DNA from: Hyphomicrobiales bacterium
Lineage (GTDB): Bacteria; Pseudomonadota; Alphaproteobacteria; Rhizobiales; JAJFHB01
Direction of reading: 5' to 3'
Length of the DNA stretch: 64,000 nucleotides
NCBI GenBank assembly: GCA_021775755.1
Contig: JAJFHE010000033.1
Span: forward strand, 310,001 to 374,000
The notes beneath the pieces were generated by a model that saw nothing but the letters and a program-made list of their open reading frames with translations, was not told the DNA's origin and made no database searches. This document shows, piece by piece, positions 35,599-42,835 of the stretch. Numbering within the stretch: position 1 is the stretch's first letter; every line of letters starts with the position of its first letter. The translations under genes were made by a program, and so were the position numbers.

Positions 35599-35617
35599 GT
35601 TAAAATCAAAGAAAACA

Positions 35618-35647
35618 TTGACATGGGGCAATGGCGCACCCTAGCTA
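35618..35647 (+). promoter_or_regulatory. Likely metX promoter
   Basis: A consensus -35 TTGACA (35618-35623) and -10-like TAGCTA (35642-35647) are 18 bases apart, about 115 bp before the metX start. The leader between contains a possible stem (GTGGCG/CGCCAC) but nothing matching SAM-II or SAH riboswitch cores. Confidence 0.45.
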
Positions 35648-35764
35648 TCTACGCTCTGCCGCCGCCGGAACCGAACCGGTGGCGTGCGAACCGCGGACCA
35701 TCAGCGCAACCGGACGGCGCCACGTACCCGGACAATTGGCGTGCTGCGTAACGGCACAGGATGA

Positions 35765-36937
35765 ATGAGCACAGCTAGGAAAAAACCTGAACCGGGCACC
35801 GAGATCAATCTCGATGATCTGCCGTGCAATTTCGCACGCTTTGGCAAGGATCAGCCGCTTGAGCTCGACTGCGGGCTGAAGCTGAAGCCTTTGACCATCG
35901 CTTATGAGACGGTGGGCACGCTCAATGCCGACAAATCGAACGCGATATTGATCTGCCATGCGCTAACCGGCGATCAGTTTGTCGCCTCAACGCACCCGAT
36001 CACCGGCAAAGGCGGCTGGTGGGAAATGGTTGTCGGCCCCGGCAAGCCGATCGATACGGACCGCTTCTTCGTTATCTGCTCGAATGTTCTGGGCGGCTGC
36101 ATGGGCACCACCGGACCTGCCTCGATCAATCCGGAGACCGGCGAGCCCTACGGGCTGAAGTTCCCTGTCATCACGGTCTCCGACATGGTGCGCGCCCAGG
36201 CGATGCTCGTCGATCATCTGGGCATTGAAAGCCTTCTGTGCGTAACCGGTGGATCCATGGGCGGCATGCAGGTGCTCGAGTGGCTCGCCAAATACCCCGA
36301 GCGCGTACACTCGGCGATCCCGATTGCCGCGGCCGCCAAACATTCCGCCCAGAATATTGCCTTTCACGAGGTTGGCCGCCAGGCGATCATGGCCGATCCG
36401 GAATGGCACGGCGGCGACTACGCCCGCCACCAGACGAGCCCCTCCGCGGGTCTTGCGGTAGCGCGCATGGCAGCCCACATCACCTATCTGTCGGAAGCGG
36501 CACTCCACACCAAGTTCGGCCGCAACCTGCAGGATCGCGAGCAGCTGACCTACGGTTTCGACGCGGATTTTCAGATTGAAAGCTATCTGCGCTATCAGGG
36601 CTCGACCTTCGTCGACCGCTTCGATGCCAACGCCTATCTCTACCTGACGCGGGCCATGGACTATTTCGACCTCGCCGCCGACTTCGGTGAAAATCTCGGG
36701 GCCGCGTTTCAGGCTGCCGACAGCCGGGTCTGTGTCGTTTCCTTTACCAGCGACTGGCTGTTCCCGACTTCTGAAAATCGTGACGTTGTGCGCGCCCTCA
36801 ACGCGGTTGCCGCCAATGTAAGCTTCGTTGAGATCGAATCCGATAAAGGCCACGACAGCTTCCTGCTCGACATGCCGGAAATGTTCGATGTGATGACCGG
36901 CTTTATCGACGCCGCCGCCAACCGTTGCGGCCTGTAA
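35765..36937 (+). CDS. metX: Homoserine O-acyltransferase
   Basis: A 390-residue alpha/beta-hydrolase-fold enzyme that activates homoserine, by acetyl or succinyl transfer, for methionine synthesis. The nucleophile is the Ser of [14 protein letters not shown] (about 159), and Asp and His of the triad are in TSDWLFP (about 325) and [10 protein letters not shown] (about 362). Whether acetyl- or succinyl-CoA is used is not decided by sequence here. ATG 35765 follows AGGATGA. metW follows within 20 bp. Confidence 0.94.
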   Translation: MSTARKKPEPGTEINLDDLPCNFARFGKDQPLELDCGLKLKPLTIAYETVGTLNADKSNAILICHALTGDQFVASTHPITGKGGWWEMVVGPGKPIDTDRFFVICSNVLGGCMGTTGPASINPETGEPYGLKFPVITVSDMVRAQAMLVDHLGIESLLCVTGGSMGGMQVLEWLAKYPERVHSAIPIAAAAKHSAQNIAFHEVGRQAIMADPEWHGGDYARHQTSPSAGLAVARMAAHITYLSEAALHTKFGRNLQDREQLTYGFDADFQIESYLRYQGSTFVDRFDANAYLYLTRAMDYFDLAADFGENLGAAFQAADSRVCVVSFTSDWLFPTSENRDVVRALNAVAANVSFVEIESDKGHDSFLLDMPEMFDVMTGFIDAAANRCGL

Positions 36938-36957
36938 CGCAAACCAGAGATTATTCA

Positions 36958-37587
36958 GTGGACGACCTCGCCTCTCCAATCCCGACCGGCAGCCGCGTCG
37001 ATTTTCTCGTCATCGCGGAGATGATCGAGGAAGGCGCGCGCGTACTCGATGTCGGGTGCAGCGACGGCGCCCTGTTGAAGCTGCTCACCGAAGAACGCAA
37101 TGTCGACGGACGGGGCATCGAAATATCCCAGTCCGGCGTCAACAGATGCGTCGCACGCGGTCTCTCGGTCGTTCAGGGCGATGGCGACACCGACCTCGCC
37201 TACTATCCCGACGGCGCTTTCGACTACGTCATCTTGAGCCAGACCGTGCAGGCCATGAAACAACCGGTGCCGACCCTGCACCAGGCATTGCGCATCGGCC
37301 GCCACGTCGTCGTTTCGTTCCCGAATTTCGGCTACTGGAAGATCCGTTTCCAGGTCGGTGTGCAAGGCCGAATGCCGATGACCGACACCTTGCCGGTCTA
37401 CTGGTACGAGACACCCAACATCCATTTCTGCACGGTCAGGGATTTCGTCGAAATGTGCACCGCGCAGAACATCGTCGTGCGCAAACAGATCGCGCTCAAT
37501 CATCACGGGCGGCGCGTCAAACTCGGCGGCGGCCTGCGCATCGCCAACCTGTTCGCCGAACAGGCGGTGCTGCTGCTGTCGCGGTAA
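36958..37587 (+). CDS. metW: Methionine biosynthesis protein MetW
   Basis: A 209-residue SAM-methyltransferase-like protein that, with MetX, is needed for homoserine acylation in many Proteobacteria. Motif I is VLDVGCSDGALL (about 29-40); IEISQSGVNRCVARGL and LPVYWYETPNIHFCTVRDF are typical. GTG 36958 is chosen (20 bp after metX); a TTG in frame at 36925 would overlap metX. metX and metW form the conserved operon. Confidence 0.93.
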   Translation: MDDLASPIPTGSRVDFLVIAEMIEEGARVLDVGCSDGALLKLLTEERNVDGRGIEISQSGVNRCVARGLSVVQGDGDTDLAYYPDGAFDYVILSQTVQAMKQPVPTLHQALRIGRHVVVSFPNFGYWKIRFQVGVQGRMPMTDTLPVYWYETPNIHFCTVRDFVEMCTAQNIVVRKQIALNHHGRRVKLGGGLRIANLFAEQAVLLLSR

Positions 37588-37596
37588 CATGCGCCA

Positions 37597-38019
37597 TCAC
37601 TCGTCCAAAGCCTGCATACCGTCTTCGCCGCCAAGCTTCGGCAGGTCGTCGTTGACCTCCGTCCATTCAGCGCGGGAGTCGTAATACCAGTGCGCCTCCG
37701 GGTCGCGGTCAATCGGACCATGCAGCGATGCCAGCGTAACGTCGATGAACTCCAGCTCGGTCTGGCAGAACAGCTGGCTCCCGCAAATACGGCAGAACTG
37801 GCGCGTGCCGTTTTCCGAACTTCGATAAACCGCGATGTCGCCGGCCCCTTGCGTGATCCGCAACCGCTCCGGCGGCACCGCCGTCCAGGTCACAAAACTC
37901 GCGCCGTGCGGCCTGCGGCACATGGAACAATGGCAGTGGCCGCAAAACACCGTCGGCAGTTCGATTTCAAACGCCACTGCCTCGCAGAAGCAGCTGCCCT
38001 TTACGATTGAATCCGTCAT
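37597..38019 (-). CDS. GFA/CENP-V-family zinc protein
   Basis: A 140-residue protein of the GFA domain family (glutathione-dependent formaldehyde-activating enzyme-like). Zinc-ligand cysteines are in GSCFCEAVAFE, CGHCHCSMCRRPHG and FCRICGSQLF. A role in formaldehyde handling is assumed from the family name and is poorly established. ATG 38019 is chosen because GGAG lies eight bases upstream. It is convergent with metW. Confidence 0.88.
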   Translation of the reverse strand: MTDSIVKGSCFCEAVAFEIELPTVFCGHCHCSMCRRPHGASFVTWTAVPPERLRITQGAGDIAVYRSSENGTRQFCRICGSQLFCQTELEFIDVTLASLHGPIDRDPEAHWYYDSRAEWTEVNDDLPKLGGEDGMQALDE

Positions 38020-38158
38020 GGACATTCTCCAGATTGCCGGCACCAAAGGCCGCAACAGGCTTACCGCACCGGCCGCCGACTGTCTGCACAGACTTCAAAT
38101 CGGCCGAAAACTCACTATATTAGCTGTCAGGTCCAATCGTAATCGAGAGGCCCAGGTT

Positions 38159-38383
38159 ATGCTATCCAGATCGAAACACCGCCGCGAATATGTCGCCGAC
38201 CGGATTGTCGCAAGCCTCAATGAGCCGGCCAACGACCCGCGCGAAGCCACCATCCCCGAACGTGCCACGACAGAAACAGGTCCCGGCCGCGCGCCCGTGC
38301 ATCAGGCGCTCGTCACATGGGGTCTCATCGCCGCTTTTGTGGCCGTCCCGGTGGCAATCTACCTCTACATGGTAAGCGCCTAG
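38159..38383 (+). CDS. Small single-pass membrane protein
   Basis: A 74-residue protein: a basic N-terminus (LSRSKHRREYVADRI), an acidic, proline-rich middle and one membrane segment at the C-terminus (LVTWGLIAAFVAVPVAIYLYM). GAGAGG lies nine bases upstream of ATG 38159. No family was recognised and the role is unknown. Confidence 0.6.
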   Translation: MLSRSKHRREYVADRIVASLNEPANDPREATIPERATTETGPGRAPVHQALVTWGLIAAFVAVPVAIYLYMVSA

Positions 38384-38434
38384 AGGCGTCCCGCGCCAAT
38401 ACATCCCGAAAACATCCCGGCGCATCTTCGCGAC

Positions 38435-38455
38435 ATCCCGGGACTGGCCCGGGAT
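38435..38455. repeat. REP-like palindrome
   Basis: ATCCCGGG and CCCGGGAT form an 8-bp perfect stem with a five-base loop (ACTGG), between the small membrane protein and the convergent methyltransferase gene; CATCCCGG-type half copies precede it at about 38403 and 38413. Such palindromes commonly sit between convergent genes and may act as bidirectional stops. Confidence 0.5.
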
Positions 38456-38553
38456 CCAGGGGCTGAACAGCACGGTCGTGCATGACCGGCCCAAACCCCG
38501 ATTCCTGAGGCCCGAATCTTGGGCCCCGGGGCGAACCGGAACGCTTGAGAAAT

Positions 38554-39315
38554 CTACCGGCGCGCGTGCCTGTCTTTGCGGCTTGAGGGCGCGACCGCAC
38601 CGGTATTCGGCGCCAGCACCGGACGCAGCCGCCCGCCGAACCTTTTCAGGCCTTTTTGCGGCACCGTCGCGTAGACCTGTTTCGTCGCCTCGACGATCAG
38701 CACACCGGCAAATCCCGGCCACAGCCACAGCCCGATACGCTCCCACGCGGCCGCCGAGCGGCGCAGGAACCCGCGGTTGATGGGCGGCATGAACAGCGCC
38801 GCCGACCAGCCGCTCGGGTCGAACATCGCATCGCGCAGAATATTGCGGAGCTGGCCGCGCGAAAACGGCCGCCCGTGGCCGAATGGCGTTGTGTCGCGCC
38901 GCGCCCAAAGCCCGCGCCGGTTCGGCACCACAATGATGACGCGCCCGCCCGGATCGAGCACCCGCCACACCTCGCGCAGCGTGTGCTGCAGGTGATTAGT
39001 GAACTCAAGCCCGTGCACGATAAGCGCCACATCGATGGAACTGTCCGGCAGCGGCAGTTCGTCCTCGTCGACCAGTGCCGTCAGATTGCCGCCCGTACGC
39101 GGCCAGCGCACAACGCCTTGCTGCGCCGGCATGAAGCCGTAAACGGCAAGCGCTTCGTCGCGCCAGCCGTCGAAATAAGGCGTCGCATAGCCAAGCCCCA
39201 TGACGCGCCGGCCCTTAAGGTTCTTCACGCGCACGCGAATGCGGTGCGACACCAGCTTGCGTGCCACCACGCCCAACGGGTCGGCATAGAATTCGCGGAG
39301 ATCGTAGACGTCCAT
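38554..39315 (-). CDS. SAM-dependent methyltransferase-like protein
   Basis: A 253-residue class I methyltransferase fold. The N-terminal part up to GRRVMGLGYATPYF (about 36-49) holds a variant SAM loop, GLGYATPY, in place of the usual GxGxG. DSSIDVALIVHGLEF and REVWRVLDPGGRVIIVVPNRRGLW give the later motifs. The C-terminus is basic. In Rhizobiales this gene usually neighbours gloB; here it is about 6.5 kb away. Substrate unknown. Confidence 0.88.
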   Translation of the reverse strand: MDVYDLREFYADPLGVVARKLVSHRIRVRVKNLKGRRVMGLGYATPYFDGWRDEALAVYGFMPAQQGVVRWPRTGGNLTALVDEDELPLPDSSIDVALIVHGLEFTNHLQHTLREVWRVLDPGGRVIIVVPNRRGLWARRDTTPFGHGRPFSRGQLRNILRDAMFDPSGWSAALFMPPINRGFLRRSAAAWERIGLWLWPGFAGVLIVEATKQVYATVPQKGLKRFGGRLRPVLAPNTGAVAPSSRKDRHARR

Positions 39316-39775
39316 GGGGTGCGCTGCAGGTTGCCGGGTTCGTTGAGGATTCGCACACGCAGTCTACCGCGAAGGAGCCGTTCGGAACAGGGTGGGATCA
39401 AGCGGCAACCCTCCTCACAAACATCTGATTTCCCTCCCTACCGCGCCCGTGCGACCTGTTCCCGCCGCGTTACACCAAAACGTCATGCGCGGGCTTGCCT
39501 GCCCCCGGCTTGATCGGGGGATCCGCGCATCTCCATCGGAACGCCTGAGCGGGTGCGGGAGATCACCGGGTCGAGCCCGGTGATGACGACTGAAGGGCCC
39601 GGTGATGACCAATTGAGTAGTAACGGGCAATGCCCAGACCGGCCCGGCGGGTCGCGTGCATCCGGCACCTCGCGCCGTCTCACACACCGGGAAGGCCGTT
39701 TGCGTTTGCGGGGGTTACGCGGGACGCTGGGGCGTACGTTCTGGCGGAAGATTGTTCCACTTTGGGGGGAACCAC
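39316..39775. repeat. Gene-free stretch with REP-like palindromes
   Basis: No gene is seen in these 460 bp. They contain two palindromic elements: a nested one at 39485-39530 (ATGCGCGG/CCGCGCAT outside, CCCCCG/CGGGGG inside) and ATCACCGGG/CCCGGTGAT at 39562-39584; GGGCCCGGTGATGACC follows. The first matches the palindromes around the GIY-YIG gene at 26-27 kb. The final 60 bp lead to the TauE start. Confidence 0.6.
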
Positions 39776-40648
39776 GTGCCGTTGACCGAGATTATTGCGT
39801 CGCTGACCGGCGACTACTGGTTCATATTCTTCATTGCCTTCTGCATCGCCACCACGGCGATGGCGTCGGGCATCGAGGGCGCGGCATTTTTCGCGCCGAT
39901 CTTTATTCTGTTTCTCGGCCTGCCGACGGATGTATCGATCGGCACCGGCCTGATTACGGAAGTGTTCGGCTTTACCTCCGGCCTTGCCGCCTACAGCTAC
40001 CGCAAGCAGATCGACTTCAAACTGGGGCGGGCGATCCTGCTGGCGACGGTTCCGCTGGCCATTGTCGGCACGGTTCTGTCGTTTGTCTCGCCGCCGCTCC
40101 TTTTGAAAGGCGTGCTGGCGGTCCTGTTGTTTCTGCTGGCGTTCGAAGTCCTGCGCTCGCTTTGGGAAAAGCGTCACGCGGACCCGGTGCCGGACGGAGA
40201 AAAAGACCGCGAGATCACCGACCGCTGGGGCCATGTGACCCGCTACAAAAGCCCTGACATCCGCCAGGGCCGCATCATCACCGCCATCGGCGCCATGTTC
40301 ATCGGGCTGGTGTCCATCGGCCAGGGCCCGTTCAACGCCTATTTTCTCGTCGAGAAAAGCCACATTCCCCCGAAGGTGGCGACCGCGACCGGCGTCTTCA
40401 TCGTCGTCGTCACGGCGCTCGTTGCCGCCATCGGCCACCTGATCCGGTTTCTCTATATCGGGCCGGAAGCCATCGTGCCCGTCGCCAATCTGGTGATCTT
40501 CACCGTGCCCGCCGTCATGATGGGCGGCGTCTTCGGCACCTGGGTCGGCAGCCGCATGCCGACGCTCTATCTGAAATACGCGTTTGTCGTAATCTTCGGA
40601 CTGGTTGCCGCCGGCATGCTCTATGAGGTCATTAGCAAATCGTTCTGA
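39776..40648 (+). CDS. TauE/SafE-family sulfite/anion exporter
   Basis: A 290-residue inner-membrane protein with about eight membrane segments. It opens with the hydrophobic YWFIFFIAFCIATTAMASGIEGAAFF region (split, about 12-37) and has the conserved internal repeat IGAMFIGLVSIGQGPF and later VPAVMMGGVFGTWVGSRMP. Members export sulfite, sulfoacetate or organic anions. GTG 39776 is chosen since GGGGGGAA lies six bases upstream; the frame is open to 39656, but that part is repeat-like. Confidence 0.88.
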   Translation: MPLTEIIASLTGDYWFIFFIAFCIATTAMASGIEGAAFFAPIFILFLGLPTDVSIGTGLITEVFGFTSGLAAYSYRKQIDFKLGRAILLATVPLAIVGTVLSFVSPPLLLKGVLAVLLFLLAFEVLRSLWEKRHADPVPDGEKDREITDRWGHVTRYKSPDIRQGRIITAIGAMFIGLVSIGQGPFNAYFLVEKSHIPPKVATATGVFIVVVTALVAAIGHLIRFLYIGPEAIVPVANLVIFTVPAVMMGGVFGTWVGSRMPTLYLKYAFVVIFGLVAAGMLYEVISKSF

Positions 40649-40669
40649 AGTGCCGGACAATAGGCGCGG

Positions 40670-41230
40670 CTACAACCCCTCGCGATGCCGCGACAGCCAT
40701 TTGCCAAACCGCTCCCGCAACTGCTTGCGCTGACCCTCGCTTGCACAGATGACATCGAAGCCGCCGTCATAGGGCGCGAACACGGCACCGCTTGCCGCAT
40801 TCACCCACACCGCGCGGTCCTCGTCATCGGCGATGGCGGCGAGCAGCGGGGCGAAGCTCTTGAACGCCCAGGGCAGGGTTTGCGCATAGAAGTCCCAGAC
40901 AACCCTGTCGCCGTCCGCGTCTTCTTCCTCATAGCGCAAGGCGCGGGCGAGCCTGGGCAGCTTGCCGTACTCAATCTGTACGGTGTCGCCGGACGTTTCA
41001 TAGGTGGTGTATACCAGCCAGCACGGATTGCCCTCACCGAGCACTGCGTTTCCAAGAGCGCGGGCGCGCGCTGCGATTTCGCGGTGTTCCGCTTCCGTGT
41101 CCGCATAACGCTTGGCCTCGGGGAGAGCATGAAATCTGGTCCACAGATCTGGCAGCGCCAGCCGCAGCATGTACCCGAGCGGCGGTAAGGCGCGATAGTG
41201 TGACGTCCAGAACGTTTTGAACTTGCTCAT
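40670..41230 (-). CDS. DUF3885-like protein
   Basis: A 186-residue protein. The start PPLGYMLRLALPDLWTRFHALPE (split about 14-36) and the end YDGGFDVI...RERFGKWLSRHREGL resemble DUF3885 proteins of Firmicutes and other bacteria, whose function is not known. ATG 41230 is the family-like start; the frame continues upstream without similarity. It is soluble, without signal or membrane segments. Convergent with the TauE gene. Confidence 0.68.
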   Translation of the reverse strand: MSKFKTFWTSHYRALPPLGYMLRLALPDLWTRFHALPEAKRYADTEAEHREIAARARALGNAVLGEGNPCWLVYTTYETSGDTVQIEYGKLPRLARALRYEEEDADGDRVVWDFYAQTLPWAFKSFAPLLAAIADDEDRAVWVNAASGAVFAPYDGGFDVICASEGQRKQLRERFGKWLSRHREGL

Positions 41231-41336
41231 ACTGCGCCCGCGCGTGTTTCCATGCCGGATTGCACCGCCATTATGAGCGGTATCATGCACTTCCCGCCCG
41301 CCGTTGTCATGGCCACCGAGCACCGAGGCGACGACA

Positions 41337-42506
41337 TTACTCCATCGATCTGAGCCTTACCATCGCGGCGATCCCGAAGGCCGGCCCAAACGCCAGCGCG
41401 ACGAACACCGCCGGCCAGCCGAAGGTCAAGGCAAACACCGGCGTAACCTGAACGGTGACGAAGGTGAGCGCGAAGCCGAGCGCGGTCTGAAATGTCATCA
41501 GGCTTCCCGCCTGCTCGGGCGGTGAGGCATCGGCGACAAGCGCTGAAAACTGCGCGCTGTCTGGAACGATGGCGGCGCCCCAGAGGACAACGACGGCGAA
41601 TGTGATCCACACCGGCCCGCCGAACGTCGCCGCCGCGGCAACCGCCGCCGACCCGCTGAGCGCCATGGCAATAATCGTCACCTCCGCCTTGCCGATCCTG
41701 TCGGCGACGCGGCCCGCCAGCGCACACGCGATACCGCCGGCACCGATGGCCGTGAAGGCGGTGATCTTGGCAAGGCGCTCCGCTTCGAGCTCCGGCAGCG
41801 TTGCTCCGTAGGAGGCCGCCGCCGCAACGGCAATCCACGCCCACATCGCATAGAGTTCCCACATGTGCCCGAGATATCCCGCATAGGCGAGCCGCACGCG
41901 GCGGTTCGTCCACGCCGCGGTAATGACGCGCGGATCGAACTTTGCCGCAACACCGTGATAGGGACCGAGCGATACCGCCAGGCACAGCACGCCCGCGGCT
42001 GCCGCGGCGATGGACGCAACCGCAACCGTGAACTTCCAGTCGGCACCGCCGGTGAGAGCAATGAGATGCGGTGCCGCCGAGCCGAGCGTCAGCGCACCGA
42101 CCAGCGCGCCGACCAGAAACCCGCGATCCTCGCGCCCCCATCCGACAACGATCTTCATGCCGACGGGATAGACGCCGGCAAGCAGAGCGCCGGTGGCGAC
42201 ACGTGCGGCGATCGCCGCGATGCCGCCGGGCACCGCAATCAGCAGAACCGCATTGACGAGGCCCGCGCCAATCGCGCAAGCGGCAAACACCCGGCGCGGA
42301 TCGAAACGGTCGGCCAGCCCGAGGATCGCCGATGTGAGCGCACCAATCACAAAGCCCGCCTGAACGCCGCTCGACAGGGCGGCCTGCCGGAAGGGCGAAA
42401 CCTCCACCTCGCGCAGCATGTCGGGAAGAATCGCGGCGGAAACGAACCACAAAGCCATCGCCGCCACCTCGGCAATCAGAAGCAACCCGATTGAGCGGAA
42501 CTTCAT
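41337..42506 (-). CDS. MFS transporter
   Basis: A 389-residue inner-membrane protein with twelve hydrophobic segments of the major facilitator fold. The first is SIGLLLIAEVAAMALWFVSA and the A-motif-like loop is LADRFDPRRVFA between segments two and three. No substrate can be inferred. ATG 42506 is the best start; an upstream in-frame TTG would place the regulatory palindrome at 42550-42568 next to the start. It is divergent from the serine-pathway fusion gene. Confidence 0.85.
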   Translation of the reverse strand: MKFRSIGLLLIAEVAAMALWFVSAAILPDMLREVEVSPFRQAALSSGVQAGFVIGALTSAILGLADRFDPRRVFAACAIGAGLVNAVLLIAVPGGIAAIAARVATGALLAGVYPVGMKIVVGWGREDRGFLVGALVGALTLGSAAPHLIALTGGADWKFTVAVASIAAAAAGVLCLAVSLGPYHGVAAKFDPRVITAAWTNRRVRLAYAGYLGHMWELYAMWAWIAVAAAASYGATLPELEAERLAKITAFTAIGAGGIACALAGRVADRIGKAEVTIIAMALSGSAAVAAAATFGGPVWITFAVVVLWGAAIVPDSAQFSALVADASPPEQAGSLMTFQTALGFALTFVTVQVTPVFALTFGWPAVFVALAFGPAFGIAAMVRLRSME

Positions 42507-42835
42507 CTGCCGGCGCCGATCGGGATCGTTTTGCAGGGGCGTATGGTCATGAAGCACAATGTGCTTCAATTCTTAACGGCGCAACGGTCGGGACCCCTCA
42601 TCCCACAATGCGGAATCGCCCGCCATTTTCCCGCGCCTCCTCTGTTAAACCCCGTCCCATACGCGCCAGGAGACGCATATGGGGCCAATTGCGCCGCATT
42701 TGCCAAACCTCCCGGCCGTTCAGGGGAATATTTTGCGCGCTTAATCGTTGGGCGAACGGGCCATCGCGGCCTGTGACGCTCGGAGTCCGGGAGGGCGCGA
42801 CAATGCTTGAGCGAGTTGGCGAGGGGACCGAAGCC
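42507..42835. promoter_or_regulatory. Divergent regulatory region with a perfect 19-bp palindrome
   Basis: This 329-bp gene-free stretch separates the MFS gene from the serine-pathway fusion. At 42550-42568 lies TGAAGCACAATGTGCTTCA, a perfect palindrome with 9-bp arms around one base, 44 bp upstream of the MFS start and 268 bp before the fusion gene. Size and symmetry fit an operator for a dimeric regulator (MarR-, TetR- or GntR-like), but no regulator gene adjoins. No other clear signal was seen in the rest. Confidence 0.5.

Noticed and set aside
35655-35764. SAM-type riboswitch in the metX leader
   Set aside because: A GC-rich stem is possible, but the SAM-II and SAH conserved cores are absent.
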